Assembly: GCF_003182475.1 (NCBI RefSeq) | Contig: NZ_QGTS01000006.1 | Coordinates: 124,001-188,000, forward strand | Origin: Mangrovibacter plantisponsor | Lineage (GTDB): Bacteria; Pseudomonadota; Gammaproteobacteria; Enterobacterales; Enterobacteriaceae | Direction of reading: 5' to 3' | Length of the DNA: 64,000 bases | Shown here: positions 1 to 11,417 of the stretch, one piece after another | Position numbering within the stretch: the stretch's first letter is position 1 | Layout: the number at the start of each line of letters is the position of its first letter | Translations under genes and position numbers: made by a program | Notes under the pieces: generated by a model | What the model was told of the DNA's origin: nothing | Database searches by the model: none | Seen by the model: only the letters and a program-made list of their open reading frames with translations

Positions 1-730
1 TGAACAAAGCTTCCGGCATATCATGGGTTTCCAGCCATTTCTCAAAGAGTTGCGCGGCATTATCCCGTTCATAGCTATCGGCATACAGAAAATCGACCTG
101 CCGGGGGTCATCCGCCCAGGCAGTACGAAACCCCTGCTCGCGCAAGAAGCTGACGGATAACTCCGGCAGAGCGCCAAGATAAAGCACTTTGTTAGCCGGA
201 AACTTACGTAATTCACGCGCCAGCATTTCGGCATCATCCTGGTCGGCACCAACAACGCTGGTGAAGTGTTCACGATCAAGAGCCCGGTCCAGTGCCACAA
301 TGGGGAAATCACTGTTTACCCAACGCTGGTAAAAAGGGTGTTCTGGCGGTAAAGAGGTCGAGACGATAATGGCGTCAACTTGCCGTTGCAGTAAGTGTTC
401 AATACAACGCATTTCGTTGTCAGGCTGGTCTTCTGAGCAAGCGATAAGCAATTGATAACCACGCTGGCGCGCCTGGCGCTCAAGATAGTTGGCAATGCGC
501 GTGTAACTGGTGTTTTCCAGGTCAGGAATCACCAGGCCAATAGAACGGGTTCGCCCCGCCCGCAAACCTGCAGCAACCGCATTAGGGTGGTAATTATATT
601 CCCTGACCACTGCCATCACTTTCTCAACAGTTTTTTCACTCACCCGATACTGGCGAGCCTTACCATTGATGACATAGCTTGCAGTGGTACGTGACACACC
701 CGCAAGGCGTGCAATTTCGTCCAGTTTCAC
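1..730 (-). CDS. cra: Catabolite repressor/activator Cra (FruR), 5' part only
   Basis: LacI-family regulator that senses fructose phosphates and switches between glycolysis and gluconeogenesis. The gene starts with GTG at 728-730 and runs off the left edge after about 243 codons of the usual 334, so the end of the effector domain is missing. The N-terminal helix-turn-helix ([19 protein letters not shown]) is followed by the hinge and the periplasmic-binding-protein-like core; the last residues seen are [10 protein letters not shown]. No ATG fits the conserved N-terminus, so GTG is the start. It is transcribed away from ilvIH on the same strand, as in E. coli. Identity is firm from the near-identical sequence. 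Confidence 0.97.
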   Translation of the reverse strand, partial: MKLDEIARLAGVSRTTASYVINGKARQYRVSEKTVEKVMAVVREYNYHPNAVAAGLRAGRTRSIGLVIPDLENTSYTRIANYLERQARQRGYQLLIACSEDQPDNEMRCIEHLLQRQVDAIIVSTSLPPEHPFYQRWVNSDFPIVALDRALDREHFTSVVGADQDDAEMLARELRKFPANKVLYLGALPELSVSFLREQGFRTAWADDPRQVDFLYADSYERDNAAQLFEKWLETHDMPEALF

Positions 731-885
731 TCTTGCCCCTTAACGATTTAGATACTTCAACACCCTGAAACCTGAATAACATGGGTGAGATCTCACCACC
801 AGCAATCCGCACAGAACAACCGAACCTGCAACAGTGATTGTACCTGCCAGACGGCCTGATACGGCAATATCACACCGAATTCAGG

Positions 886-914
886 GTTATAGATTAATCC
901 TGTTAAGGTTGCAC
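886..914 (-). promoter_or_regulatory. Likely cra promoter
   Basis: On the minus strand a -35 like GTGCAA (909-914) and a -10 TATAAC (886-891) are separated by 17 bp, about 155 bp upstream of the GTG start of cra. Inferred from spacing and similarity only. The rest of 731-970 shows nothing else I can name. Confidence 0.35.
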
Positions 915-970
915 GCACAATAATAACACCTTTAATTGTTTTTCTGGCTCACATTCCTGTGTTAAAAAAA

Positions 971-997
971 TGAAAAACCCGGCACTCAGGCCGGGTT
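971..997 (-). terminator. Rho-independent terminator of ilvIH
   Basis: AACCCGGC (976-983) pairs with GCCGGGTT (990-997) around a 6-nt loop. On the minus strand the stem is followed by TTTCATTTTTTT. It lies 21 bp after the ilvH stop. Confidence 0.85.
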
Positions 998-1018
998 ACA
1001 GTGACGATATCAGCCACA

Positions 1019-1510
1019 TTAGCGCATGATTTTATCACCGCGCGATAAGCCTACTACCCCCGAGCGCACAACCTCGACGATTTTTGCCACATCACGGATA
1101 GTGGCGAGAAATGCGTCCAGCTTATCACTGGTACCAGCAAGCTGGACGGTGTACAACGACGGCGTGACATCAATAATTTGACCACGGAAGATTTCTGCAC
1201 TGCGCTTCACCTCTTCACGCCCATAGCCTGTCGCCTGCACTTTCACCAGCATAATTTCGCGTTCAACACAGGGCCCCTGGCTCAATTCGTTGACCCGCAA
1301 AACATCAATGAGCTTGTGCAATTGCTTTTCAATTTGCTCAAGGACTTTTTCATCACCCACCGTTTGAATGGTCATACGGGACAATGTCGGGTCTTCAGTT
1401 GGCGCGACGGTCAGGCTTTCGATGTTATAGCCACGTTGGGAAAATAGCCCAATAACTCGTGACAGTGCACCGGATTCATTTTCAAGTAATACAGATATGA
1501 TGCGGCGCAT
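1019..1510 (-). CDS. ilvH: Acetolactate synthase III, regulatory subunit
   Basis: Small subunit of acetohydroxyacid synthase III. It binds the IlvI catalytic subunit and confers valine feedback inhibition on the first common step of isoleucine and valine synthesis. It is 163 residues, the E. coli length, when started at the ATG at 1508-1510; a longer frame exists but the conserved protein begins [17 protein letters not shown]. An ACT domain covers roughly residues 1-75 and a second ACT-like domain the rest. The start is 2 bp after the ilvI stop, so the two are translationally coupled. A strong terminator follows. Confidence 0.98.
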   Translation of the reverse strand: MRRIISVLLENESGALSRVIGLFSQRGYNIESLTVAPTEDPTLSRMTIQTVGDEKVLEQIEKQLHKLIDVLRVNELSQGPCVEREIMLVKVQATGYGREEVKRSAEIFRGQIIDVTPSLYTVQLAGTSDKLDAFLATIRDVAKIVEVVRSGVVGLSRGDKIMR

Positions 1511-1512
1511 AA

Positions 1513-3237
1513 TCAGGTTCTCTCCGTTTTGCTCAACCACATTTCATCCATGCCACCACCGCGGATCTGCATTGGGTAAACGTGTTCTGTTCCATCGACG
1601 GTAACATCGACAAAGACCAGCCGGCCTTGTTGTACATGCTCCAGCGCCACCTGAAGTTGACTGGTCAGTTCTTCGGGTTTGGTTATCTGAATACCAATAT
1701 GCCCATAAGCCTCCGCCAGGCGAACAAAGTCAGGCAAAGATGCCATATAAGACTGGGAATGGCGCCCGGAATAAATCATATCCTGCCACTGTTTAACCAT
1801 ACCCAAAAAGCGGTTGTTCAGGTTAACAACTAACACCGGCAAATTGTATTGCAGCGCAGTAGACAGCTCCTGGATGTTCATCTGGATACTGCCGTCACCC
1901 GTGATACACACCACGGTTTCATCGGGCAAAGCCATCTTCACTCCCAGGGCCGCGGGTAAACCAAACCCCATGGTCCCCAACCCACCAGAGTTAATCCAGC
2001 GCCGTGGTTTATCGAAGGTGTAATACAGAGCGGCAAACATCTGGTGCTGACCAACATCAGAGGTGACATACGCCTCTCCCCGAGTCAGTTGGTAAACAGT
2101 TTCAACCACCGCCTGTGGTTTGATGGCATCACTGGTTTTGTCATATTCCAGGCAATGTCTTGCCCGCCAGAGTTCAATCTGCTGCCACCAGTCACGGATA
2201 TCGTCCAGTGGCTGGCCTTGCTTTTCTCCAACGCTCAATTCAATCATTTGTTGCAGAACGACTTTCGCATCACCAACAATGGGGATATCTGCCGGTACTG
2301 TTTTTGAAATAGAAGCCGGGTCAATATCAATATGCAACACCGTGGCATTGGGGCAATACTTTTCCAGGTTGTTGGTGGTTCGGTCATCAAACCGCACCCC
2401 AACAGCGAAAATCACATCGGCATTATGCATGGTCATATTGGCTTCATAGGTACCATGCATACCCAACATCCCCAACGCCTGGCGATGCGTACCCGGAAAT
2501 GCGCCCAGCCCCATCAAAGAAGAAACGACAGGCACATTTAAACTTTCGGCCAGAGTTTTAAGTTCCTCAGAACACCCCGATGTAACCACGCCACCACCGA
2601 TATAAAAAACCGGTTTTTTCGCCGCTAACAGCGTATGCAGAGCACGTTTGATCTGCCCTTTGTGCCCCTGGGTCGTTGGGTTATATGAACGCATACTGAC
2701 ACTGTCCGGCCACACATAAGGCAACTTTTTAGCCGGATTAAGAATATCTTTCGGTAAATCAACAACCACTGGCCCGGGGCGACCGGATGCTGCCAGCCAG
2801 AATGCTTTTTTCAGAATACCGGGAATATCTTCTGTTTGTTTGACCAGAAAGCTGTGTTTCACCACAGGGCGAGAGATCCCCACCATATCGCACTCCTGAA
2901 AGGCATCGTAACCTATCAGAGAGCTCGCAACCTGACCCGAAAGCACCACTAAAGGAATGGAATCCATATACGCGGTGGCAATACCCGTAATTGCATTCGT
3001 CGCACCGGGTCCTGAAGTGACCAGAACTACACCCACCTCGCCTGTTGCTCTCGCCAGACCATCAGCCATGTGTACCGCAGCCTGCTCATGGCGGACCAGT
3101 ACATGCTCAATTCCACCAACGGTATGCAGTGCATCATAGATATCCAACACTGCTCCACCAGGGTAGCCAAATACTTGCTTTACGCCCTGATCGATAAGCG
3201 ATCGAACAAGCATCTCGGCTCCAGACAACATCTCCAT
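1513..3237 (-). CDS. ilvI: Acetolactate synthase III, catalytic subunit
   Basis: Thiamine-diphosphate enzyme that condenses two pyruvates, or pyruvate with 2-oxobutyrate. It has 574 residues, the E. coli length, from the ATG at 3235-3237 with RBS CTGGAGG upstream. The N-terminal domain carries the cofactor-activating glutamate in [13 protein letters not shown]. The C-terminal domain has the TPP/magnesium motif GDGSIQMN. An upstream in-frame ATG would add 15 residues without similarity and is rejected. It is the first gene of ilvIH; in E. coli this operon is activated by Lrp. Confidence 0.98.
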   Translation of the reverse strand: MEMLSGAEMLVRSLIDQGVKQVFGYPGGAVLDIYDALHTVGGIEHVLVRHEQAAVHMADGLARATGEVGVVLVTSGPGATNAITGIATAYMDSIPLVVLSGQVASSLIGYDAFQECDMVGISRPVVKHSFLVKQTEDIPGILKKAFWLAASGRPGPVVVDLPKDILNPAKKLPYVWPDSVSMRSYNPTTQGHKGQIKRALHTLLAAKKPVFYIGGGVVTSGCSEELKTLAESLNVPVVSSLMGLGAFPGTHRQALGMLGMHGTYEANMTMHNADVIFAVGVRFDDRTTNNLEKYCPNATVLHIDIDPASISKTVPADIPIVGDAKVVLQQMIELSVGEKQGQPLDDIRDWWQQIELWRARHCLEYDKTSDAIKPQAVVETVYQLTRGEAYVTSDVGQHQMFAALYYTFDKPRRWINSGGLGTMGFGLPAALGVKMALPDETVVCITGDGSIQMNIQELSTALQYNLPVLVVNLNNRFLGMVKQWQDMIYSGRHSQSYMASLPDFVRLAEAYGHIGIQITKPEELTSQLQVALEHVQQGRLVFVDVTVDGTEHVYPMQIRGGGMDEMWLSKTERT

Positions 3238-3530
3238 GGTTTGCCTCCAGGCTGTGGTTAACGCCACGACGCCAGAATTCATTTCTGTTCGTCATTGGGT
3301 GCAGCACACTGCACCTACAAAAATTATTATCGGACTTTCTAAAATAACTGGAGAAAATTGAGCAGGCAAATACCCATTTACCTTTGAACCCACAGCCCAA
3401 CATTCATAATTCACCATAAAATAACGTACTAATAGTTTATTACTCTATCCATAAGCTGGCGTTATGAATAATTATGTTATCAATATAATGATAAAAAAAA
3501 TGTTAACGAAGCTGGTGATTTAGCACGATA
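3238..3530 (-). promoter_or_regulatory. ilvIH upstream control region, AT-rich
   Basis: About 290 bp between ilvI and the leuO terminator. The stretch at about 3410-3520 is very AT-rich, with A/T tracts of the kind bound by Lrp and H-NS. In E. coli several Lrp sites precede ilvIH, so Lrp control is expected here. I could not assign individual sites or a confident promoter. Confidence 0.4.
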
Positions 3531-3558
3531 AAAGAAGGGCACTGGGTCTCCCTTCTTT
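3531..3558 (-). terminator. Terminator of leuO
   Basis: AAAGAAGGG (3531-3539) pairs with CCCTTCTTT (3550-3558) around a 10-nt loop, just after the leuO stop on the minus strand. The stem ends in T-rich arms on both strands, so it may work in both directions. Confidence 0.75.
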
Positions 3559-3564
3559 CTTATT

Positions 3565-4506
3565 TCAGGGTTTTTGGCAAATTCTGGTTAATGTATCCAG
3601 CATCCAGCGAAACCCGGGGTCATCCGGATTTGTTGTGTAACCCGTTAAATAACAAGCGCGTTTTTTTACTGCTAAAGGAAGCGTGAACTGAATTATCTCT
3701 GGCCCATTATGCCAGCGCCGGGTAACCCAGGTTGGCATAATAGCAATCAGATTCGTTCGGGAAACCACCTCCAGCAGGCTGAACAGGCACTGCCCCTGGT
3801 AAGCAATTGCGCTGCGTTTGAGTGGCGTGTCATACCAAATCGCGCTGAACGAATCGCTATTTTTTAGCGAAACCACAGCATGCCTTGCGCGATAAAAAGC
3901 TGATTCCGTCATCAAAGATACATTCTGTCCCCATGTTTTCTTTGCCACGCCAACCATTTCGTCCTCAAACAGCAGCCGGTTAACAATGTTTTCTCCCATG
4001 GTGGATTCATAACCAAGCATAAAATCAACATGTTCACCGTCCAGGGTATAGCGGCTTTGGCCGGAACACACATTCAGCCGAATACCGGGTGCATGGTGAT
4101 GAATATATTGATAAATCCGCGGAAGAAACAAGGTATCAAGCGGGTTCAGAACCGCCAGGGTGAATACACGTGAACTTTTATGAGGCTCGAAATGAGCTGG
4201 GGGAAATACGTTATGAATCAAAAAAAGAGCCTGCTGAAACTCCGCTTCCAACTGGAACGCCCGGGGGGTTGGCTCAATTCCCCTTCCCTGGCGCACAAAC
4301 AATGGGTCGCCAAAGGTCTTTTTTAGCCGCGAGATGGCATTACTCACCGCAGGTTGCGACATCCCTAAAACCTGTGCCGCTTTAGTAATATTGCGGCGTT
4401 GCATAACAGTTGAAAAAACAGGTATTAAATTCAGGTCGAGCTTATCTTTTAGCCGAAGATTAATATCTTCTTCGGGGCGTCGCTTAGCGATAATTTTTTC
4501 TGACAT
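3565..4506 (-). CDS. leuO: LysR-type regulator LeuO, strongly diverged
   Basis: By position (between ilvI and leuL) and domain layout this is LeuO, the global H-NS-antagonising LysR-type regulator. It has 313 residues (E. coli 314). A winged helix-turn-helix lies at about residues 25-85; the stretch VLGMSQPAVSNA is unchanged from E. coli. The effector-binding domain, about 110-313, is recognisable (HAAVSL, WYDT, AIAYQG) but I judge it only about one-third identical to E. coli from recall. Flanking genes are far more conserved, so this gene has evolved unusually fast or been replaced. RBS GGAGTG precedes the ATG at 4504-4506. Targets and ligand may differ from E. coli. Confidence 0.85.
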   Translation of the reverse strand: MSEKIIAKRRPEEDINLRLKDKLDLNLIPVFSTVMQRRNITKAAQVLGMSQPAVSNAISRLKKTFGDPLFVRQGRGIEPTPRAFQLEAEFQQALFLIHNVFPPAHFEPHKSSRVFTLAVLNPLDTLFLPRIYQYIHHHAPGIRLNVCSGQSRYTLDGEHVDFMLGYESTMGENIVNRLLFEDEMVGVAKKTWGQNVSLMTESAFYRARHAVVSLKNSDSFSAIWYDTPLKRSAIAYQGQCLFSLLEVVSRTNLIAIMPTWVTRRWHNGPEIIQFTLPLAVKKRACYLTGYTTNPDDPGFRWMLDTLTRICQKP

Positions 4507-4850
4507 TGTTCACTCCATGAATTAACGTTCACGCGTTATGACAAAAGCCGGGCCAGAATCTGTTTCCCCAGACTGTGTTAGCCACCCGGTTTCTTGATCT
4601 ATTAACATTGCTCAACAGCACAGGCATGTTGTTCACCCGGTAGTTGTTCACACGGTAGCTGGTCATTTATTACCGAAGAAATGGCACGAAATTACCGAGC
4701 ATTACCCCGCCGGGGGATAAAAAATATAAACTATCATGCGTAACGTCATTTTTAGCACAACCACACACAACGCCAGATAAAAAGCAGAATTATTACCCAG
4801 GAAATTCCTTAATACTTTCCATCAATGAAGCGTTCCACTGAGACAAAAAG
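4507..4850. promoter_or_regulatory. leuO / leuLABCD divergent control region
   Basis: A 404-bp gap separates leuO from leuL. It must hold the leuO promoter and upstream leu sequences. Visible elements are a 15-bp tandem repeat (4628-4657), an AT-rich block at about 4715-4810, and the leu promoter from 4851. I could not place the leuO promoter with confidence. Confidence 0.5.
4628..4657. repeat. Two tandem 15-bp repeats upstream of leuO
   Basis: GTTGTTCACCCGGTA (4628-4642) is followed directly by GTTGTTCACACGGTA (4643-4657), with one mismatch. It sits about 120 bp upstream of the leuO start. It may be a paired regulator site; the function is unknown. Confidence 0.8.
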
Positions 4851-4879
4851 TTGACATGGCGTTTTATATCGGTTACCAC
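4851..4879 (+). promoter_or_regulatory. leuLABCD promoter
   Basis: A perfect -35 TTGACA (4851-4856) is followed after 17 bp by TACCAC (4874-4879). The arrangement matches the E. coli leu promoter (TTGACA, 17 bp, TAACTC). Transcription should start about 25 bp before leuL. Confidence 0.8.
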
Positions 4880-4910
4880 TAAATGCATTCGATTACGGAG
4901 GTTTGATTAC

Positions 4911-4988
4911 ATGACTCGTTTTGCTCGTCTACTAGTTCTACTACTTCTCGCAGATACTGTGCGCGGTAGACTGGTGGGCGCTGCTTAA
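4911..4988 (+). CDS. leuL: leu operon leader peptide
   Basis: A 25-codon leader reading MTRFARLLVLLLLADTVRGR and then LVGAA. Six leucines fall in seven consecutive codons, four of them the rare CUA, with one valine (GUU) in between. Ribosome stalling here when charged leucyl-tRNA is scarce should prevent formation of the downstream terminator at 5014-5041. RBS GGAGG lies at 4897-4901. E. coli LeuL is 28 residues with four adjacent leucine codons, so both length and flanks differ while the control principle is kept. Confidence 0.93.
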   Translation: MTRFARLLVLLLLADTVRGRLVGAA

Positions 4989-5013
4989 GGTTAATCAAGC
5001 CCCATAAGAAACT

Positions 5014-5041
5014 AAACCCGCGCCAATGCGCGGGTTTTTTT
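5014..5041 (+). terminator. leu attenuator terminator
   Basis: CCCGCGC (5017-5023) pairs with GCGCGGG (5028-5034) around the loop CAAT, with A/T extension of the stem, and is followed by a run of seven Ts. It lies 25 bp after leuL and 44 bp before leuA, the expected place of the attenuator. Confidence 0.93.
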
Positions 5042-5084
5042 ATATCCGGCGTAATGGCGAAATAAATCAGACAGGATGGAATCA

Positions 5085-7749
<2,665 letters not shown>

Positions 7750-7751
7750 TC

Positions 7752-9152
7752 ATGGCAAAGACGTTATATCAAAAGTTATTCGATGCACACATCGTTTACG
7801 AAGCCCAGGGTGAAACTCCATTACTGTATATTGACCGTCACCTGGTGCATGAAGTTACGTCACCGCAAGCTTTCGATGGCCTGCGTGCCCATGGGCGCCC
7901 GGTGCGCCAGCCGGGTAAAACGTTTGCCACGATGGATCACAACGTTTCCACACAAACTAAAGACATCAACGCCAGTGGCGAAATGGCCCGCATTCAGATG
8001 CAGGAGTTGATGAAAAACTGTAAAGAGTTTGGCGTGGAACTGTACGACCTGAATCATGCATTCCAGGGGATTGTCCATGTAATGGGCCCTGAGCAGGGGA
8101 TTACTCTGCCCGGGATGACCATTGTTTGTGGTGACTCCCATACAGCCACTCACGGCGCATTTGGTGCACTGGCATTTGGTATTGGTACCTCAGAAGTTGA
8201 GCATGTTCTGGCGACACAAACGCTGAAACAGGGCCGTGCCAAAACCATGAAAATTGAAGTAACCGGCCAGGCGGCGCCAGGAATTACCGCAAAAGATATT
8301 GTGTTGGCGATTATTGGCAAAACTGGCAGCGCCGGTGGCACCGGTCACGTAGTTGAATTTTGTGGCTCAGCCATCGAAGCGTTAAGCATGGAAGGCCGCA
8401 TGACGCTGTGTAATATGGCAATTGAACTGGGTGCCAAAGCCGGGCTGGTTGCGCCGGATGAAACCACGTTCAACTATGTCAAAGGCCGCCAGTTTGCGCC
8501 TAAAGAACAAGACTGGGATGCCGCAGTAGCCTGGTGGAGTACCCTGAAAACCGACGACGGCGCGCAATTTGACACCGTCGTAACCCTGGATGCTGCAGAA
8601 ATTGCACCTCAGGTTACCTGGGGCACTAACCCGGGCCAGGTTATTTCTATTACCGATAACATCCCGGCACCAGAAAGCTTTTCTGACCCGGTCGAGCGGG
8701 CGTCGGCGGAAAAAGCGCTGGCCTATATGGGTCTGAAGTCTGGTATACCTCTGACTGAAGTCGCTATTGATAAAGTCTTTATCGGCTCCTGCACTAACTC
8801 ACGCATTGAAGACCTGCGCGCTGCAGCAGCCGTTGCACAAGGCCATAAAGTGGCTCCAGGTGTGGTTGCCATGGTGGTTCCTGGTTCCGGTCCGGTTAAA
8901 GCGCAGGCTGAAGCCGAAGGCCTGGACAAAATTTTCCTTGAAGCCGGTTTTGAATGGCGCTTACCTGGCTGCTCAATGTGCCTGGCGATGAACAATGACC
9001 GCCTGAACCCTGGCGAACGTTGTGCATCCACCAGTAACCGTAACTTTGAAGGTCGCCAGGGGCGCGGTGGGCGTACTCACCTGGTTAGCCCGGCAATGGC
9101 TGCTGCCGCTGCCATCGCTGGTCACTTTGCTGATATCCGCACACTGAAATAA
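7752..9152 (+). CDS. leuC: 3-isopropylmalate dehydratase, large subunit
   Basis: Iron-sulphur subunit of isopropylmalate isomerase, which interconverts 2- and 3-isopropylmalate with LeuD. It has 466 residues, as in E. coli. Cysteines for the [4Fe-4S] cluster are seen in FIGSCTNSR and LPGCSMCL, the aconitase-family pattern. The start is 2 bp after the leuB stop, so translation is coupled. Confidence 0.98.
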   Translation: MAKTLYQKLFDAHIVYEAQGETPLLYIDRHLVHEVTSPQAFDGLRAHGRPVRQPGKTFATMDHNVSTQTKDINASGEMARIQMQELMKNCKEFGVELYDLNHAFQGIVHVMGPEQGITLPGMTIVCGDSHTATHGAFGALAFGIGTSEVEHVLATQTLKQGRAKTMKIEVTGQAAPGITAKDIVLAIIGKTGSAGGTGHVVEFCGSAIEALSMEGRMTLCNMAIELGAKAGLVAPDETTFNYVKGRQFAPKEQDWDAAVAWWSTLKTDDGAQFDTVVTLDAAEIAPQVTWGTNPGQVISITDNIPAPESFSDPVERASAEKALAYMGLKSGIPLTEVAIDKVFIGSCTNSRIEDLRAAAAVAQGHKVAPGVVAMVVPGSGPVKAQAEAEGLDKIFLEAGFEWRLPGCSMCLAMNNDRLNPGERCASTSNRNFEGRQGRGGRTHLVSPAMAAAAAIAGHFADIRTLK

Positions 9153-9162
9153 GGGAAAAACC

Positions 9163-9768
9163 ATGGCTGAGAAATTTGTTTGTCACACAGGCATTGTTGT
9201 CCCGTTAGACGCGGCAAATGTCGATACCGACGCAATTATTCCCAAACAATTTTTGCAGAAGGTAACCCGCACCGGCTTTGGTGCGCACCTGTTTAATGAC
9301 TGGCGTTTTCTGGATGATAAAGGCCAGGAACCCAACCCGGACTTTGTGCTGAATAAACCCGTCTATAAAGGCGCGTCTATTCTGCTGGCGCGTGAGAACT
9401 TTGGTTGTGGCTCTTCCCGTGAACACGCGCCCTGGGCACTGACCGATTACGGCTTCAAAGTTGTTATTGCCCCGAGCTTTGCCGATATTTTTTATGGCAA
9501 CTCGTTTAATAACCAGCTGTTGCCCGTTGCCTTGAGTGACCAGGATGTCGATACCCTGTTCACCATGGTGCAGGAAAACCCTGGCATGACATTCACCGTG
9601 GATTTGGAAGCGCAAACGGTTCAGGCGGGTGATAAAACCTGGCCGTTCAGCATTGATGGTTTCCGCCGTCACTGCATGCTGAACGGACTGGACAGCATTG
9701 GCCTGACGTTACAGCATGAAGATGCTATCGCGGCTTATGAAGCGAACCAGCCTGCGTTTATGCGTTAA
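9163..9768 (+). CDS. leuD: 3-isopropylmalate dehydratase, small subunit
   Basis: Swivelling-domain subunit that completes the isomerase with LeuC. It has 201 residues, as in E. coli. Typical features are the N-terminal [11 protein letters not shown] and the substrate-loop motif [14 protein letters not shown]. The start is 10 bp after the leuC stop with AAGGG upstream. Last gene of leuABCD; a strong hairpin follows. Confidence 0.98.
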   Translation: MAEKFVCHTGIVVPLDAANVDTDAIIPKQFLQKVTRTGFGAHLFNDWRFLDDKGQEPNPDFVLNKPVYKGASILLARENFGCGSSREHAPWALTDYGFKVVIAPSFADIFYGNSFNNQLLPVALSDQDVDTLFTMVQENPGMTFTVDLEAQTVQAGDKTWPFSIDGFRRHCMLNGLDSIGLTLQHEDAIAAYEANQPAFMR

Positions 9769-9792
9769 GCCTTACTGGTTATAAACGCCAAT

Positions 9793-9833
9793 CCAGGTAA
9801 TGGCACCTGATAGTTGATGGTGCCATTGCCTGG
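9793..9833. terminator. Long hairpin between convergent leuD and setA
   Basis: CCAGGTAATGGCACC (9793-9807) pairs with GGTGCCATTGCCTGG (9819-9833) over 15 bp with a single G-U pair. Neither side has a clear U-tract. It probably stabilises or ends both convergent transcripts. Confidence 0.6.
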
Positions 9834-9853
9834 CTGTAACGCAGCACAACCGC

Positions 9854-11032
9854 TCACACATCTTTTACCCGGCAAGTCAGCCCCAGCGCCAGAATACTCA
9901 ACACCAGAATGCCCCAGTAGACACTCTCATGGCCAAACTGCTGCGCCAGCGAACCCTGTAATACCCCTGCGAGGATCACACCGGTAGAAATACTGTTAGT
10001 GAACAGGGTGGTGGCAGACCCGGCCTTCCCGGGCATCAGGTCCTGAAACCAGAGCATACCGATACCAGCCACAATCCCAATAAAAATCGCGTTAAACAGT
10101 TGCAATACAATCAATGCATTACGTGTAGGGAATAGCAATAACCCACCATAAAACACAACCCCGGCAGCAACAGCAAACACCATCATCCGGCGTTTACCCA
10201 TACGCTTTACAACCATGCCAGCAAGGATCATTGCCGGTATTTCAAGACCCGCCGCCGTCCCCATCAATGCACCAGCCAGCGCTTCGGGCAACCCAAGGAC
10301 ACTGGTTATCCATAACGGCATATCAATGATATACATCGTGTTGCAGGTCCACATCAGCATCGAGGCGATGAATAACCGCCGCACATTGGGGTTTTTCCAG
10401 CCACTGACAGCCGCTACGGCCTGGTTCTCCGGGCCAAATACCCGGGGAACAGAAGGCAGGAAAAATGCCACCAGTAATGCCCCAACCACAAAAATACCTG
10501 CGGCACATAAAAACATGGTGGTAAAACCAAATTTCAGCGCCAGCATAAAGGACAACGGCGGGCCAATTACCCAGGCCAGTGAAAGCTGGGCACGCATAAT
10601 AGAGCTGAACATCACCACTTCTCTGGCTGAGTTATCTGCATATTCACGTGCCAGAGCAAAAATTTGTGGCATGGTGGTGTTGGCCAGCGCAGCCAGAAAA
10701 ACACCAAGGGTTATCAGAGTAAGGTAATGGCGATTGAATGCAAACACCAGGCTGTTGGCGACGGCCATCAGGCAGCAGAAAATAATCAGTTTACGCCGAT
10801 CGCCCTTTCGGTCTGAACGTTTAGCCAGAATCATGCTGACAGCGATACCTGCCACAGCATTTACCGTGTAAAACAGGCCAACCCAGAATGACGTCACCCC
10901 CACTTCTTTGCTCAGGAACAAACTCAGTGTGGGAGCCTGCAGTGCGCCCGCCACGCCCAGCATAAACGCGACAGCCATAAACGCCAGTAATACCGAGTTT
11001 AAATGCCTTCCCTGCGTAATCAGCCAATGCAT
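9854..11032 (-). CDS. setA: Sugar efflux transporter SetA
   Basis: Twelve-helix major facilitator of the SET family that exports sugars and sugar analogues. In E. coli it lies downstream of SgrS and is part of the glucose-phosphate stress response. It has 392 residues, the E. coli length, from the ATG at 11030-11032 preceded by AAAGGACC; 36 further in-frame codons upstream lack similarity and run into the SgrS terminator. The cytoplasmic motif AKRSDRKGDRRKLII follows helix 2. The gene lies about 60 bp after the 3' end of SgrS. Confidence 0.96.
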   Translation of the reverse strand: MHWLITQGRHLNSVLLAFMAVAFMLGVAGALQAPTLSLFLSKEVGVTSFWVGLFYTVNAVAGIAVSMILAKRSDRKGDRRKLIIFCCLMAVANSLVFAFNRHYLTLITLGVFLAALANTTMPQIFALAREYADNSAREVVMFSSIMRAQLSLAWVIGPPLSFMLALKFGFTTMFLCAAGIFVVGALLVAFFLPSVPRVFGPENQAVAAVSGWKNPNVRRLFIASMLMWTCNTMYIIDMPLWITSVLGLPEALAGALMGTAAGLEIPAMILAGMVVKRMGKRRMMVFAVAAGVVFYGGLLLFPTRNALIVLQLFNAIFIGIVAGIGMLWFQDLMPGKAGSATTLFTNSISTGVILAGVLQGSLAQQFGHESVYWGILVLSILALGLTCRVKDV

Positions 11033-11094
11033 CTCATAGGTCCTTTTATTATGTCCTGTGAACAAAACGCCCATCGCCGGGTAGATTTTAAACG

Positions 11095-11350
11095 AAAAAA
11101 ACCAGCAGCACGATTGCCGCTGGTTGGTTAAAAGCACCAATACTCAGTCACACTTGATGAGAACGATGATGTCTGTGCAAAGCACAAGGATATGAACAGT
11201 GCCACTGCATGAGTTCATCAAGCATCTGCACACGCTGTTGAGGATCAAGGCAGGCCAGCCATGAACCAGAAACACGCCGGGTTGCAGTAAAAAAAGCCAA
11301 ATAAAACTGCTCTGCAAAGGAACGCTTCATAAGTTAACCTCGCTTTCATC
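11095..11350 (-). ncRNA. sgrS: SgrS small RNA (glucose-phosphate stress)
   Basis: Hfq-dependent RNA that, in E. coli, represses ptsG and manXYZ and stabilises yigL when sugar phosphates accumulate. The conserved seed GUGUGACUGAGUAUUGGUG is at 11135-11153. It is followed by a small UUGGU/ACCAA hairpin and a terminator stem (CCAGCRGCA type) ending in seven Us at about 11095. The 5' end is estimated from GATGAAAGCGAGG, the counterpart of the E. coli start; a -10 TATATT at 11369-11374 would put it up to about 12 nt further upstream. It is about 256 nt against 227 in E. coli because the embedded sgrT is longer. Divergent from sgrR, whose product is its activator. Confidence 0.93.
11148..11330 (-). 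CDS. sgrT: SgrT peptide, C-terminally extended
   Basis: Small peptide encoded inside SgrS. In E. coli SgrT blocks glucose uptake through PtsG. The frame has RBS GAGG before the ATG at 11328-11330 and encodes 60 residues. The core to residue 43 (FFTATRR, SWLACLDPQQR, MLDELMQW) resembles SgrT. The last 17 residues (HCSYPCALHRHHRSHQV) are rich in His and Arg and have no counterpart in the 43-residue E. coli peptide. The final codon GUG and the UGA stop (11148-11150) lie inside the SgrS pairing seed. The peptide is likely real; a role for the tail is unknown. Confidence 0.85.
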   Translation of the reverse strand: MKRSFAEQFYLAFFTATRRVSGSWLACLDPQQRVQMLDELMQWHCSYPCALHRHHRSHQV

Positions 11351-11417
11351 ACGAAACAGTATTGGCGTAATATAGGGAAAGATAAATTGATGAGTTTTCG
11401 CCCGGAGTTCCTCTTTT

